A DNA stretch of 64,000 nucleotides from JBBDSH01 sp040905045 (GTDB taxonomy: Bacteria; Pseudomonadota; Gammaproteobacteria; Eutrophobiales; Eutrophobiaceae). The translations under genes and the position numbers were made by a program. Below are positions 35,548 through 43,872 of this stretch, one piece after another. Positions within the stretch are counted from its first letter, which is position 1. The number at the start of each line of letters is the position of its first letter. The stretch is from contig JBBDSH010000091.1 in the NCBI GenBank assembly GCA_040905045.1, positions 1-64,000 on the forward strand, read 5' to 3'. The notes beneath the pieces are model-generated. The model made no database searches. It was given only the letters and a program-made list of their open reading frames with translations, and was not told the origin of the DNA.

Positions 35548-36771
35548 TTGAAAAGAGTGGTCATAACCGGTCTGGGTATCAAGTCCAGTATCGGAACGAA
35601 CAAACAGGAAGTGATCGATTCCCTGGTCAACGGCCGCGGCGGCGTGGAATTCTGTCAGGAATACGCGGATCTCGGATTCCGAACCCATGTATACGCCCCC
35701 GTCAAACTGGATCTGGATGCGATTATCGATCGCAAACAAAAGCGTTTCATGGGCGATGCAGCCGCTTATGCCTATCTGGCCATGCAGGACGCCATGCAAG
35801 ACGCCGGGCTGGACAGGGATGCCGTTTCCGATCCCCGTATCGGCCTGATTGCCGGCAGCGGCGGTTCTTCCACCGCCAACATGATCGCGGCCGCCGATAT
35901 CATGCGCGAGAAAGGCGCAAGGAAAGTGGGACCGACCATGGTGCCGCGCGTCATGGCCAGCACCTGCAGCGCCTGCCTGGCCGTTGCCTACGGCATCAAG
36001 GGCGTCAATTATTCCATCAGTTCGGCCTGCGCCACCAGCGCCCACTGCATCGGCAATGCCTGTGATCTGATCCGGGACGGCAAACAGGATATTATATTTG
36101 CCGGCGGCGGCGATGAACTGCACTGGAGCGGAACACTGCTATTCGATGGCATGGGTGCCCTGTCCGCCAAATTTAACGATGATCCCGAGCACGCCTCGCG
36201 GGCCTTCGATGCGGACAGGGACGGCTTCATCATCTCGGGGGGCGGCGGCATCCTGGTACTGGAAGAACTGGAGCACGCCCGGGCACGCGGAGCGAAGATA
36301 TACGCGGAGGTCGTCGGCTACGGTGCCACCTCCGACGGCCTGGATATGGTCAAGCCCTCCGGTGAAGGCGCGGCGCGCTGCATGCGCATCGCCCTGGAGA
36401 ATGTCGACGGCCCGGTGGACTACATCAACGCCCACGCCACCAGCACCCCGGCCGGAGACGTGGCCGAACTGTCCGCCATCCGGGATGTATTCGGTGAGGA
36501 CATGCCCGCCGTCAGTTCCACCAAGTCCTTGTCCGGGCATGGTCTCGGCGCCGCCGGTGTCAATGAGGCCATCTTCTCACTGTTAATGATGGAACAGGAC
36601 TTCATCTGCGCCTCGGCGAACATTTTCAATCTGGACAAGGACGCCGAGGGCGCCCGCATTGTCAAAGAACGCATCGACAACGCCGGGCTGAAGACCGTCA
36701 TGTCCAACAGCTTCGGTTTCGGCGGCACCAATGCCACGCTGGTGTTCAGGAGACTTGCGAGTGAGGAGTGA
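35548..36771 (+). CDS. fabB: Beta-ketoacyl-ACP synthase I
   Basis: This 407-residue thiolase-fold condensing enzyme has the catalytic triad Cys161 (SSACATS), His296 (NAHATSTPAGD) and His331 (LSGHGLGAAG). It extends the cis-unsaturated acyl chain produced by FabA. I chose the TTG at 35548 because GGGGGAAG lies about 8 bases upstream and the protein then begins KRVVITGLG; an in-frame TTG at 35530 would overlap that site. The last codons (Ser-Glu-Glu) are part of a heptamer array. Confidence 0.94.
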   Translation: MKRVVITGLGIKSSIGTNKQEVIDSLVNGRGGVEFCQEYADLGFRTHVYAPVKLDLDAIIDRKQKRFMGDAAAYAYLAMQDAMQDAGLDRDAVSDPRIGLIAGSGGSSTANMIAAADIMREKGARKVGPTMVPRVMASTCSACLAVAYGIKGVNYSISSACATSAHCIGNACDLIRDGKQDIIFAGGGDELHWSGTLLFDGMGALSAKFNDDPEHASRAFDADRDGFIISGGGGILVLEELEHARARGAKIYAEVVGYGATSDGLDMVKPSGEGAARCMRIALENVDGPVDYINAHATSTPAGDVAELSAIRDVFGEDMPAVSSTKSLSGHGLGAAGVNEAIFSLLMMEQDFICASANIFNLDKDAEGARIVKERIDNAGLKTVMSNSFGFGGTNATLVFRRLASEE

Positions 36772-36999
36772 GGCGTGAGGAGTAAGGAGTGAGGAGTGAG
36801 GAGTAATCTTCCATTATGCCAGAGAACTTCCCCGTCCGGATCAAAGTCCGTAACAGGCTCCGTGTTTACCGAGTATCCACAAGTTGTTTTATCTGAGCCT
36901 GATGCCGGATAACCGCCACGCGGTTTCCCGCATAACGGAGTTCTCTTTACTCCTCACCCCTTACTCCTCACTCCTCACGCCTCAGGCCTCGCGTCTCAC
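36760..36999. repeat. Heptamer-bracketed element after fabB (copy B)
   Basis: The left array of GAGGAGT-type heptamers (36760-36806) includes the fabB stop. The right array of the complementary type (36946-36999) ends 9 bases before the antiporter ATG. The roughly 140-bp centre has a CCGGATCAAAGTCCG hairpin followed by AACAGGCT (36834-36859) and a GATGCCGGATAA segment also seen in copy A. It looks like the same type of element as at 33323-33494. Confidence 0.7.
36834..36859. repeat. Small CCGG-type hairpin followed by ACAGGCT
   Basis: GTCCGGATCAAAGTCCG then TAACAGGCT, a diverged member of the small hairpin family, nested in the heptamer-bracketed element B. Confidence 0.45.
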
Positions 37000-37008
37000 G
37001 GAATAACC

Positions 37009-38841
37009 ATGGAGATATCCACCCTCACCGCTCTCGCCGTCATCGGCATTCTCGGCATCGCCTGCCAGTGGCTTTCCTGGTGGCTGCGCCTGCCGGCCAT
37101 TCTGCTGCTGTTGCTTGTGGGCATCCTCGCCGGTCCGGTTACCGGACTCATCAATCCCGACGCCCTGTTCGGCGATCTGCTGTTTCCGCTGGTGTCGTTG
37201 TCCGTCGCGGTCATTCTGTTCGAGGGCAGCCTCACACTGAAATTTGAAGAAATCCGGGGACTGCGCAAGGTGGTCCGCAACCTCATCAGTATCGGTGCGG
37301 TGATCACCTGGCTGATTACCGCCGCCGCCGCGCATTTTATCCTGGGATTCAGTCCGGACCTGGCCCTGCTTTTCGGAGCGGTGGTGGTGGTTACCGGACC
37401 GACAGTCATTATCCCCATGCTGCGGGCGGTCCGGCCCAATGCCGACATTGCCAACATCCTGCGCTGGGAAGGCATTGTCATCGATCCCCTGGGAGCGCTG
37501 TTATCGGTGCTGGTATTTGAATTCATCATTTCCAGCCAGATAGGGGACGCGCTCGGCCATGTACTCCTGACCTTCGGGCGCATAGTCCTCATCGGCTTTA
37601 TCATGGGTATTGTTTTCGCCCACATACTCGGCTTTATCCTGCGCCGCCATTTGATTCCGGAATACCTTCGTAATGTCCTCGCTCTGACACTGGTATTCGG
37701 AGTCTACGCCGTTTCCGACATGGTTGAACACGAATCGGGACTGCTTGCCGTAACCATCATGGGTATCGCGTTGGCGAACATGAAGAATACCGATATCTCG
37801 GACATTCTCGACTTCAAGGAAAGTCTCAGCGTGTTGCTGATTTCCGGCCTGTTTATCATACTCGCCGCCCGTCTTGAGGGCGGTGTGCTTCTCGATATGG
37901 GCTGGCCAGCCTTGCTGTTACTGGGCGCCATCATGTTCCTGTCCCGCCCGATCGCGGTATTTGTTTCCGCACTGGGTTCCGATCTGAACATCAGGGAGAA
38001 GCTGATGATCGCATGGATCGGACCGCGCGGTATCGTCGCGGCGGCCATTTCCGCCGTATTCGCTCTCCGGCTTGAGGAGGCGGGACTGGAAGGCGCTGAA
38101 TTGCTGGTCCCGGTAACCTTCCTGGTCATCATCGGCACCGTAGTTATACAAAGTGTCACGGCCAAACACCTGGCGCAATGGCTGGGTGTGCGGGAACCGC
38201 CGCCGCGTGGCGTTCTTATCACCGGGGCGGGTATTGTTTCGCGAACCATCGGCAAGGCCCTGCAGGAACAGGGCTTCAAGGTACTGCTGACCGACAGCAA
38301 CTGGGAAAATATCTCTCTGGCCCGCAAGGAGGGTCTGGATACCTACTACGGCAATCCGGTTTCGGAACATGCCGACCGCAATCTTGTTCTCGTCGGTATA
38401 GGTAATCTGCTGGGTATGTCGGGAAGCACCCATCTGGATTCCCTGGCCGCGCAGAAATACAAATCGGAATTCGGTGCCCGGCATATCTATGAACTGGTAT
38501 CGGCCCGTGACAAAAATACTCCGGAGAAGCACCAGGTCTCGACCCGGCATCGCGGACGACAGTTGTTCGCGGATGACATCAACCACGCCACAATCGCAGG
38601 CTGGCTCAGAACCGGCGCCAGAATTGATACGGCTCAATTAACCGAGGACCATGATTTCCAGGCCTATCTGAATGACCATTGGGATCACTGCATACCCCTG
38701 TTTGCCGTTGACCCGAAAGAACATTTGTACTTTTTTACCGTCGACGAGGAATTAATACCGGAAAGCGACTGGAAGGTAACCAGCCTTATACTGCCGGAAC
38801 ACGAAACCTATCAGCGCCGAAAAGCGGAGCAGAATGAATAA
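37009..38841 (+). CDS. Cation:proton antiporter (CPA1/NhaP type) with TrkA-like domain
   Basis: This 610-residue protein has about twelve membrane helices over residues 1-390 (WLRLPAILLLLLVGILAGP, then VVVVTGPTVIIPML and WIGPRGIVAAAISAVFALRL). A cytoplasmic nucleotide-binding TrkA-N-like domain begins near residue 400 (VLITGAGIVSRTIGKALQEQGFKVLLTDS). Such proteins exchange Na+ or K+ for protons and may be gated by nucleotides. The ion is not known. It starts right after a heptamer-array element and is followed by a terminator-like hairpin. Confidence 0.87.
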   Translation: MEISTLTALAVIGILGIACQWLSWWLRLPAILLLLLVGILAGPVTGLINPDALFGDLLFPLVSLSVAVILFEGSLTLKFEEIRGLRKVVRNLISIGAVITWLITAAAAHFILGFSPDLALLFGAVVVVTGPTVIIPMLRAVRPNADIANILRWEGIVIDPLGALLSVLVFEFIISSQIGDALGHVLLTFGRIVLIGFIMGIVFAHILGFILRRHLIPEYLRNVLALTLVFGVYAVSDMVEHESGLLAVTIMGIALANMKNTDISDILDFKESLSVLLISGLFIILAARLEGGVLLDMGWPALLLLGAIMFLSRPIAVFVSALGSDLNIREKLMIAWIGPRGIVAAAISAVFALRLEEAGLEGAELLVPVTFLVIIGTVVIQSVTAKHLAQWLGVREPPPRGVLITGAGIVSRTIGKALQEQGFKVLLTDSNWENISLARKEGLDTYYGNPVSEHADRNLVLVGIGNLLGMSGSTHLDSLAAQKYKSEFGARHIYELVSARDKNTPEKHQVSTRHRGRQLFADDINHATIAGWLRTGARIDTAQLTEDHDFQAYLNDHWDHCIPLFAVDPKEHLYFFTVDEELIPESDWKVTSLILPEHETYQRRKAEQNE

Positions 38842-38976
38842 ACTCTGTGATTAAGTTCACAAGATAAAGAGATTCGACGGTATTCGCATGACAAGTTGAG
38901 ATTCCCGTCACAGCAAATCGCCCGGCAGTTCTCTATTATCAGAATCGCAAGATGTGAGTAACCTCCCTGATCTTGC

Positions 38977-39034
38977 GCCCGGCTCTGCTCATCAGCCCTC
39001 TTCCCCCAACGAAGGAGCAACCGGGCCTTTTTTA
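38977..39034 (+). terminator. Terminator-like hairpin after the antiporter
   Basis: GCCCGG (38977-38982) pairs with CCGGGC (39021-39026), helped by CTGCTC/GAGCAA inside, and is followed by a run of T (39028-39033). It lies about 135 bases after the stop, so its assignment is moderate. Confidence 0.55.
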
Positions 39035-39038
39035 AATA

Positions 39039-39166
39039 AGTAACCCGACATCGTTCTATTGAACACGCTGTGAATACTTCCATGTACGCTCGACGGCCGC
39101 ATCTCCCGGATCAAGTCCGGGACAGGCTCTGCGGCCGACGGTTCCATAGAACGATGTCGGGTTACT
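39039..39166. repeat. Element bounded by a perfect 21-bp inverted repeat (copy 3)
   Basis: The arms 39039-39059 and 39146-39166 are exact reverse complements over 21 bases, ending sharply on both sides. Inside, CGGCCGCA/TGCGGCCG (39094-39101/39130-39137) forms a second stem around a CCCGGATCAAGTCCGGG hairpin followed by ACAGGCT (39105-39127). The element fills most of the 347-bp gap between the convergent antiporter and djlA genes, together with the terminator-like hairpin. Confidence 0.78.
39104..39127. repeat. Small CCGG hairpin, best-preserved copy
   Basis: CCCGGATCAAGTCCGGG (39105-39121) followed by ACAGGCT. Its core resembles the GTCATCCCGGACTTGATCC-type intergenic repeats known in many proteobacteria, read in the other direction. 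Confidence 0.6.
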
Positions 39167-39188
39167 GACAATCAGATCAGTAACTCGC

Positions 39189-39971
39189 CTATCGCATCCC
39201 CCTGGCCTTTTTAATCTCATCGTAGGCGCGCTGGATTTCCTGGGACCGTTCCGTAGCCGCTTCAATCATGTCGTCCGGCACGCCCTGCCCCATCAGTTTG
39301 TCTGGATGGTATTGATTCATAAGCTTGCGATAGGCCTTCTTGATCTCCGCATCACTGGCATTTTCGTCGACACCCAGGGCCTGATAGGCCAGTTCCAGAT
39401 TGCCCGCAGCGCCGGGCTGTCCGCCCCGAAAACTGTCCTGCGCCCGTATCATCCGGATCAATTGTTCAAAAGCGGCCGACGAGATCCCCAGTCGCGACGC
39501 AACCTGCCGCAGAACACGTTCTTCGCTTTCATCCAGGCGGCCGTCCGCCAGAGCCACATTGACCAGATAGACCAGCAGCATCTGAATCAGGTTGGGCCGT
39601 CGGCCGCATACAGACAGAAATTCCTGTAACTGTGCGTCCAGATCAAAATCCGGTTCCGCGCCCTGCTTGAACAGGCGGATGGCCTCGCGGCGATGCTGCG
39701 CAGTCAGCCCCATGTGCGCCATGAATTGCTCGGTCTGCCGGATCTCGTCTTCGGAAATGCGGCCGTCGGCCTTGGCGAGATGCCCGAGGGTTCGGAACAC
39801 GGTCATGAAAAAACTCTCCTGGATCCTTTGCCGTTGCTCCGGCGTACCGCCCATCTGTGCAATCCGATAACCCCTATCAAACAGATGGCCGACAAACAGC
39901 CCCAGCAAGGCGGGCAATATTCCGCCCATGCTGTATCCCAACAGACCGCCGACGACTTTGCCGATAATCAT
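39189..39971 (-). CDS. djlA: DnaJ-like co-chaperone with TerB domain
   Basis: This 260-residue protein has a glycine-rich N-terminal membrane segment (VVGGLLGYSMGGILPALLGLFVG) and a central TerB-like domain (about 60-185). A C-terminal J domain carries the HPD motif in KLMNQYHPDKLM. This is the DjlA layout: membrane-anchored, with the J domain in the cytoplasm to stimulate DnaK. The stop lies a few bases from the inverted-repeat element. Assignment is firm; the clients are unknown. Confidence 0.9.
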   Translation of the reverse strand: MIIGKVVGGLLGYSMGGILPALLGLFVGHLFDRGYRIAQMGGTPEQRQRIQESFFMTVFRTLGHLAKADGRISEDEIRQTEQFMAHMGLTAQHRREAIRLFKQGAEPDFDLDAQLQEFLSVCGRRPNLIQMLLVYLVNVALADGRLDESEERVLRQVASRLGISSAAFEQLIRMIRAQDSFRGGQPGAAGNLELAYQALGVDENASDAEIKKAYRKLMNQYHPDKLMGQGVPDDMIEAATERSQEIQRAYDEIKKARGMR

Positions 39972-40132
39972 AAAATCAGATGATGAGTCACTGCCCCCGT
40001 TCGTACAAGATTAACGGAAGAATAGATAATCGAACGGGAACATGTTGAAAACAGATTCATGGATAACAAGTATGGAAATAACGGGATGTGAAAATGGAAA
40101 GCGGCTTTGAATCCGGCGGTAAAGCTTAATGC

Positions 40133-40456
40133 TTATGAAGCATGGGGTAGCGCGAAATCGATCACCTCGTTTTCCCGGGCAAATTCCGTTCTGATCCTGT
40201 CATCCGGACTGAGCTTGATAAGATACTGGGGCTTTTTATACCAGAGCGTGGTTCCGTGCCGGTTTAACCTGCCGGGCAAATCGACAACCACATAGACACC
40301 GGCACGAAGCTGCCCGAACCTGTCGTAACCTGCTATCCGGGCCGCCGGGCGGGCAATAGTACCGGTACAGCCGATGAGCCCGGGATTATAGTCGGCATTG
40401 ACTACAAGAACGAGATCGCCGACGTCAAAATGCTGTGGTGGACTCTCCTCCTGCAT
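40133..40456 (-). CDS. Small hypothetical protein, possible SH3/KOW-like barrel
   Basis: This 107-residue protein has no signal peptide. The segment FDVGDLVLVVNADYNPGLIGCTGTI resembles a KOW or SH3-like strand-turn pattern, and the rest is rich in beta strands ending with an acidic-basic tail. I do not recognise the family. It is a lone minus-strand gene between djlA and a metallo-hydrolase, about 116 bases downstream of that hydrolase's stop. The coding call rests on amino-acid composition and length. Confidence 0.55.
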   Translation of the reverse strand: MQEESPPQHFDVGDLVLVVNADYNPGLIGCTGTIARPAARIAGYDRFGQLRAGVYVVVDLPGRLNRHGTTLWYKKPQYLIKLSPDDRIRTEFARENEVIDFALPHAS

Positions 40457-40572
40457 CTACCCCTCGTTCATGAAACAACACAATAATAGTATAGCGTAAA
40501 TATCCGCGGTTTGTCCCGGACCAGCGCGGCCTCACCCGGGTTCCAATGGAATTTCAATAATATACAGGGGAG

Positions 40573-41490
40573 TTATTCCCCCATCAGGCTGTTATAAACG
40601 ATTTCCAGGAACTGCTCCGGGTTGATGAAACCGTTCCCCAGGGAGCTGTCGTAATCGGCATTGGGCTTCAGGGCCAGGACCTCTTCCAGACTTTTGCCCC
40701 GGTGGATTAGATCCTGAATGCGGTCGCGGACGGTTTTAAGCATGACCAGATAATCTTCCAGGTCGCTCCGGTCGCCCATAGGTCCATGCCCGGGAATGAT
40801 CCTGGTGTCATCATCGACCAGCGCCAGGATTTTCTCCACAGCGGCGATCATCCCGTCAATGGAACCACCACTGGAAATATCGATAAACGGATAATTGCCG
40901 TGAAACCAGGTATCGCCGGTATGCACGACATTGGATTCCGGGAAATGCACCACGCTGTCACCGTCGGTATGCGCATGCGCCACATGAAAGACCCGGGTGT
41001 CCTCACCGTTGACATGAAAGGTCACATCATGGCTGAAGGAAATCACCGGCAGCGCCGCCTTCGGTGATGGCGGAACCTTCCGGTTCAGGGAACGGATAAA
41101 ATTCTCCTGCGTCATGCGTTCATACACATTATCGTGGGCAACAATGACCGCGCCGGCCTTGCCGAAGTTCTCATTGCCGCCGGTATGATCGAAATGCCAG
41201 TGCGTATTAATGACGAACTTCACCGGTTTTTCCGAGATAGCCGCGATGGCCGCCTGGATTTTATCCGTCAGGGGCGCGAATTGATCATCGATGATATAGA
41301 CGGCGTCACCCCCGGCGGAGACACCGATGTTGCCGCCCGCTCCCTCCAGCATATGGATGTTGCCTCGCACATGATGGGTCTTGATCTCTATCTTGTCGAA
41401 GTCCAGCTGCTGGGCCGCAGTATTTGTTACAGGCAGAAACAGAATGACCAGGGCTATTAAACCGGAATATTGTCTGATGGTATGGCGCAT
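40573..41490 (-). CDS. Secreted metallo-beta-lactamase-fold hydrolase
   Basis: This 305-residue protein has a signal peptide (to about residue 26, TNTAAQQ), so it acts in the periplasm. The metal site is shown by THWHFDHTGG, then HAHTDGDS, GDTWFHGNYPF and IPGHGPMGD. It resembles SoxH-like and quinoprotein-relay-associated MBL proteins. Substrate unknown. The gene stands alone; the DNA upstream carries a DinB-family remnant and a dispersed repeat. Confidence 0.85.
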   Translation of the reverse strand: MRHTIRQYSGLIALVILFLPVTNTAAQQLDFDKIEIKTHHVRGNIHMLEGAGGNIGVSAGGDAVYIIDDQFAPLTDKIQAAIAAISEKPVKFVINTHWHFDHTGGNENFGKAGAVIVAHDNVYERMTQENFIRSLNRKVPPSPKAALPVISFSHDVTFHVNGEDTRVFHVAHAHTDGDSVVHFPESNVVHTGDTWFHGNYPFIDISSGGSIDGMIAAVEKILALVDDDTRIIPGHGPMGDRSDLEDYLVMLKTVRDRIQDLIHRGKSLEEVLALKPNADYDSSLGNGFINPEQFLEIVYNSLMGE

Positions 41491-41494
41491 GATT

Positions 41495-41610
41495 CGGCTT
41501 CCTCTCGATGAGTGTTGTCATTGGAATATCGGTGATACCGGGTTGATAACCAAGCTGCTTAATCAGTGTGGTTAATTGACTGCGATGATGGGTCTGGTGA
41601 TTGAAAAGGA
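41495..41610 (-). pseudogene. C-terminal remnant of a DinB-family protein gene
   Basis: On the minus strand the sequence encodes ILFNHQTHHRSQLTTL followed by IKQLGYQPGITDI, the end of a DinB/DUF664 four-helix protein. It includes the last metal histidines and the H-H-R-x-Q-L motif. The frame begins exactly where a dispersed CGCCAAG repeat ends (about 41605), and no earlier part of the gene is found on the far side. The repeat supplies an ATG, but the protein would lack most of its fold. It looks like a gene cut by repeat insertion or deletion. Confidence 0.6.
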
Positions 41611-41729
41611 TCTCGCCAAGCACGCCGAGACCGCAAAGGAATCATGGATTTTTACCTCTTTGCGAGCTTGGCGTGCTTGGCGAGATCCACCATTACCCTT
41701 CCAGACGCCCACGAATTTTTCTGAAGAGC
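41608..41729. repeat. CGCCAAG/GCAAAG dispersed repeat, copy 3
   Basis: It starts GGATCTCGCCAAGCACGCC, holds CCGCAAAGG and CTCTTTGCGAGCTTGGCG, and ends with the tail GCTTGGCGAGATCCACCATT continuing to about 41729. The tail aligns closely with copy 2 and, inverted, with the left end of copy 1. The inner parts can pair to form a long hairpin. Its left edge abuts the DinB remnant. It lies in the roughly 300-bp gap between the metallo-hydrolase and the transporter. Confidence 0.7.
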
Positions 41730-41794
41730 CATAATTCATGATAATCCATGACTCGTGAAGGTATCGGAATAGTACCACTTTCCGGTCCGGGTTC

Positions 41795-43282
41795 TCACTG
41801 CAAGTCCACCGGAAAAACGGAAATATCAATATTCCACACCAGCGGCACAATCAGCAATACCGCGGCGGAGATCAATAATATGCCGATCAGATTCAGCCAG
41901 ATACCGATCTTCATCATCTGCTGTATGGTGACCTGACGGCTGCCGAAGACGATGGCATTGGGCGGCGTTGCCACCGGCAGCATAAAGGCGTAGGACGCGG
42001 CAATAGTCGCGGCAATCATCAGACTGAAAGGATGAACCTGCATGGCGGCGGCCAGGGCGGCCATAACAGGCAGAATGATGGTGGCCGTGGCGGTATTGGA
42101 GGTAATCTCCGTCAGGAAAGTGACCAGGGCGGCTGCAGCCAGAACCATGAACACAATGCTGGTGCCTTCCAGTACGGTCAGCCGGCCGGCGATGAAATCG
42201 GTAAGACCGCTTTGTGAAAAACCCTGGGCCAGGGCAAAACCGCCGCCGAACAGGATCAGGATATCCCAGGGAATAGTAATGGCCGTCTGCCAGTCCAGCA
42301 GAAATTCTCTCTTTTGCCAGTTGGAAGGGATAACGAATAACAGGATGGCTCCGCCCATGGCAATGGTGGAGTCCTGCACATACTCGAACAACGGCATAGC
42401 CGTCAGGCCGCGCAGGATCCAGAGCCCCGCAACCAGGACAAATACCGTCAATACCGCCTTTTCCTGATAACTGACACGCCCGAGTTCCGTGATTTCGCAC
42501 TCAATGGTTTCCCTGCCGCCGGGCAGGTGCTTGATCCCGCTGCGGAACAGGACATGGGTTAACAGGAACCATGTAATGAACAACATGACAACCGACAATG
42601 GCAATGCGAAGGTCATCCAGTCCACCAGATTGATGGTGATGCCGTAGGTCTTTTCCACGACACCCGCGAAAATGGCGTTGGGCGGCGTGCCAATCAGCGT
42701 TGCGACGCCACCGATGGAAGCGGCATAGCCGATACCCAGCATTAGTGCGGTACCAAAACGGAAATGTCCCGCTTCCGTGTCCAATTTCAGTTCGGGATCG
42801 GACTTGATGCCGTTCGCCACCCGGCTCACTACCGCCAGGGCGATGGTCAACATCATCATGGTCGTGGCTGTGTTGCTGATCCACATGGACAGGAACCAGG
42901 TGGAAAGCATGAAGCCAAAAATGATGCGGTTTGGTGTAACGCCGATAAGCCGGATGGTATACAGAGCGATGCGGCGATGCAGATTCCACTTCTCCATGGT
43001 AACGGCGATAAGAAACCCGCCCATGAAAAGATAAATAAGATGGTTGGCATAGGACAGCGTTACCACGCCGCCTTCCATAATGCCCAGGATCGGAAAGAGA
43101 AATATGGGCAACAGGGCCGTGGCGGGTATGGGAATGGCCTCGGTGATCCACCAGACGGCCATGAGTGCGGCGACGGCCGCCACATTCATGGCCGCCGGGG
43201 ACATACCCTCCGGTTCGGGCAATAACAGCAACAAAAGAAAAAACAGCGGTCCCAGGATCAATCCGAGTGTATTCCGGTTCAT
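41795..43282 (-). CDS. DASS-family sodium:anion (dicarboxylate/sulfate) symporter
   Basis: This 495-residue membrane protein has about eleven hydrophobic segments. Signature stretches of SLC13/DASS carriers are present: AVWWITEAIPIPATALLPIFLFP, SIGGVATLIGTPPNAI with the SNT-type clamp (WISNTATTMMML), and a second clamp LTEITSNTATATIILPV with ATPPNAIVFGS. These bind carboxylate or sulfate with sodium. The start at ATG 43282 overlaps the DUF938 stop by ATGA. It is the last gene of a five-gene minus-strand run. Confidence 0.88.
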   Translation of the reverse strand: MNRNTLGLILGPLFFLLLLLLPEPEGMSPAAMNVAAVAALMAVWWITEAIPIPATALLPIFLFPILGIMEGGVVTLSYANHLIYLFMGGFLIAVTMEKWNLHRRIALYTIRLIGVTPNRIIFGFMLSTWFLSMWISNTATTMMMLTIALAVVSRVANGIKSDPELKLDTEAGHFRFGTALMLGIGYAASIGGVATLIGTPPNAIFAGVVEKTYGITINLVDWMTFALPLSVVMLFITWFLLTHVLFRSGIKHLPGGRETIECEITELGRVSYQEKAVLTVFVLVAGLWILRGLTAMPLFEYVQDSTIAMGGAILLFVIPSNWQKREFLLDWQTAITIPWDILILFGGGFALAQGFSQSGLTDFIAGRLTVLEGTSIVFMVLAAAALVTFLTEITSNTATATIILPVMAALAAAMQVHPFSLMIAATIAASYAFMLPVATPPNAIVFGSRQVTIQQMMKIGIWLNLIGILLISAAVLLIVPLVWNIDISVFPVDLQ

Positions 43283-43872
43283 TGCCTTACCCAGCAAAGA
43301 ATTTGATTATTGGCCGGCATCACGTGACGACTTCGAAAATGCATCCCTGCATCCCGTGCCAGTCGATCCAGGTCTTCGAAATTACGCAGGCCGCTGCCGG
43401 GATCACGGGACCGCAACATGCCGTCGAAACGCTCGTTGCTGTCGCTTGTATAACGATTATAGAAATTAAAGGGTCCGTACAACAAGAATAATCCGTCTTT
43501 TTCCAATAACCGGCCGACACCTGCAAACATGGCCTCGACCTCATGCCAGTGCATGATATGGGCGGTATTGGCGGAGAAGACGGCGTCCACATCCATACAG
43601 GGCCAGGGCTCCTGCATGACATCAAGTACCAGCGGCGGCCGCGTATTGGGCAGATCCGCTTCCTCCAGCCAGAGATTGATACCGGCATGATGCTCGGGGG
43701 TATCGCTGGTGTGCCAGACAAGGTGCGGCATCCGCTCGGCGAAATATACCGCATGCTGGCCTGTCCCGCTGCCGATCTCCAGAACCGCCGCCGCCCTCTG
43801 CAGCATGGGCACGATGACCTGGAGGATCGGCTCCCGGTTATTGTCGCAGGCGGGGCTGTAAGGCTTGTTCAT
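43279..43872 (-). CDS. DUF938 family SAM-dependent methyltransferase-like protein
   Basis: This 197-residue protein begins with the DUF938 start YSPACDNNREPIL and has the SAM-binding loop VLEIGSGTGQHAVYFA. The family segments SANTAHIMHW and LYGPFNFYNRYTSDSNERFD follow. The biological substrate is unknown for the family. The gene overlaps arfB and the transporter gene by ATGA on each side, so it is cotranslated with them. The pairing with a release factor may be only operon convenience. Confidence 0.88.
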   Translation of the reverse strand: MNKPYSPACDNNREPILQVIVPMLQRAAAVLEIGSGTGQHAVYFAERMPHLVWHTSDTPEHHAGINLWLEEADLPNTRPPLVLDVMQEPWPCMDVDAVFSANTAHIMHWHEVEAMFAGVGRLLEKDGLFLLYGPFNFYNRYTSDSNERFDGMLRSRDPGSGLRNFEDLDRLARDAGMHFRSRHVMPANNQILCWVRQ

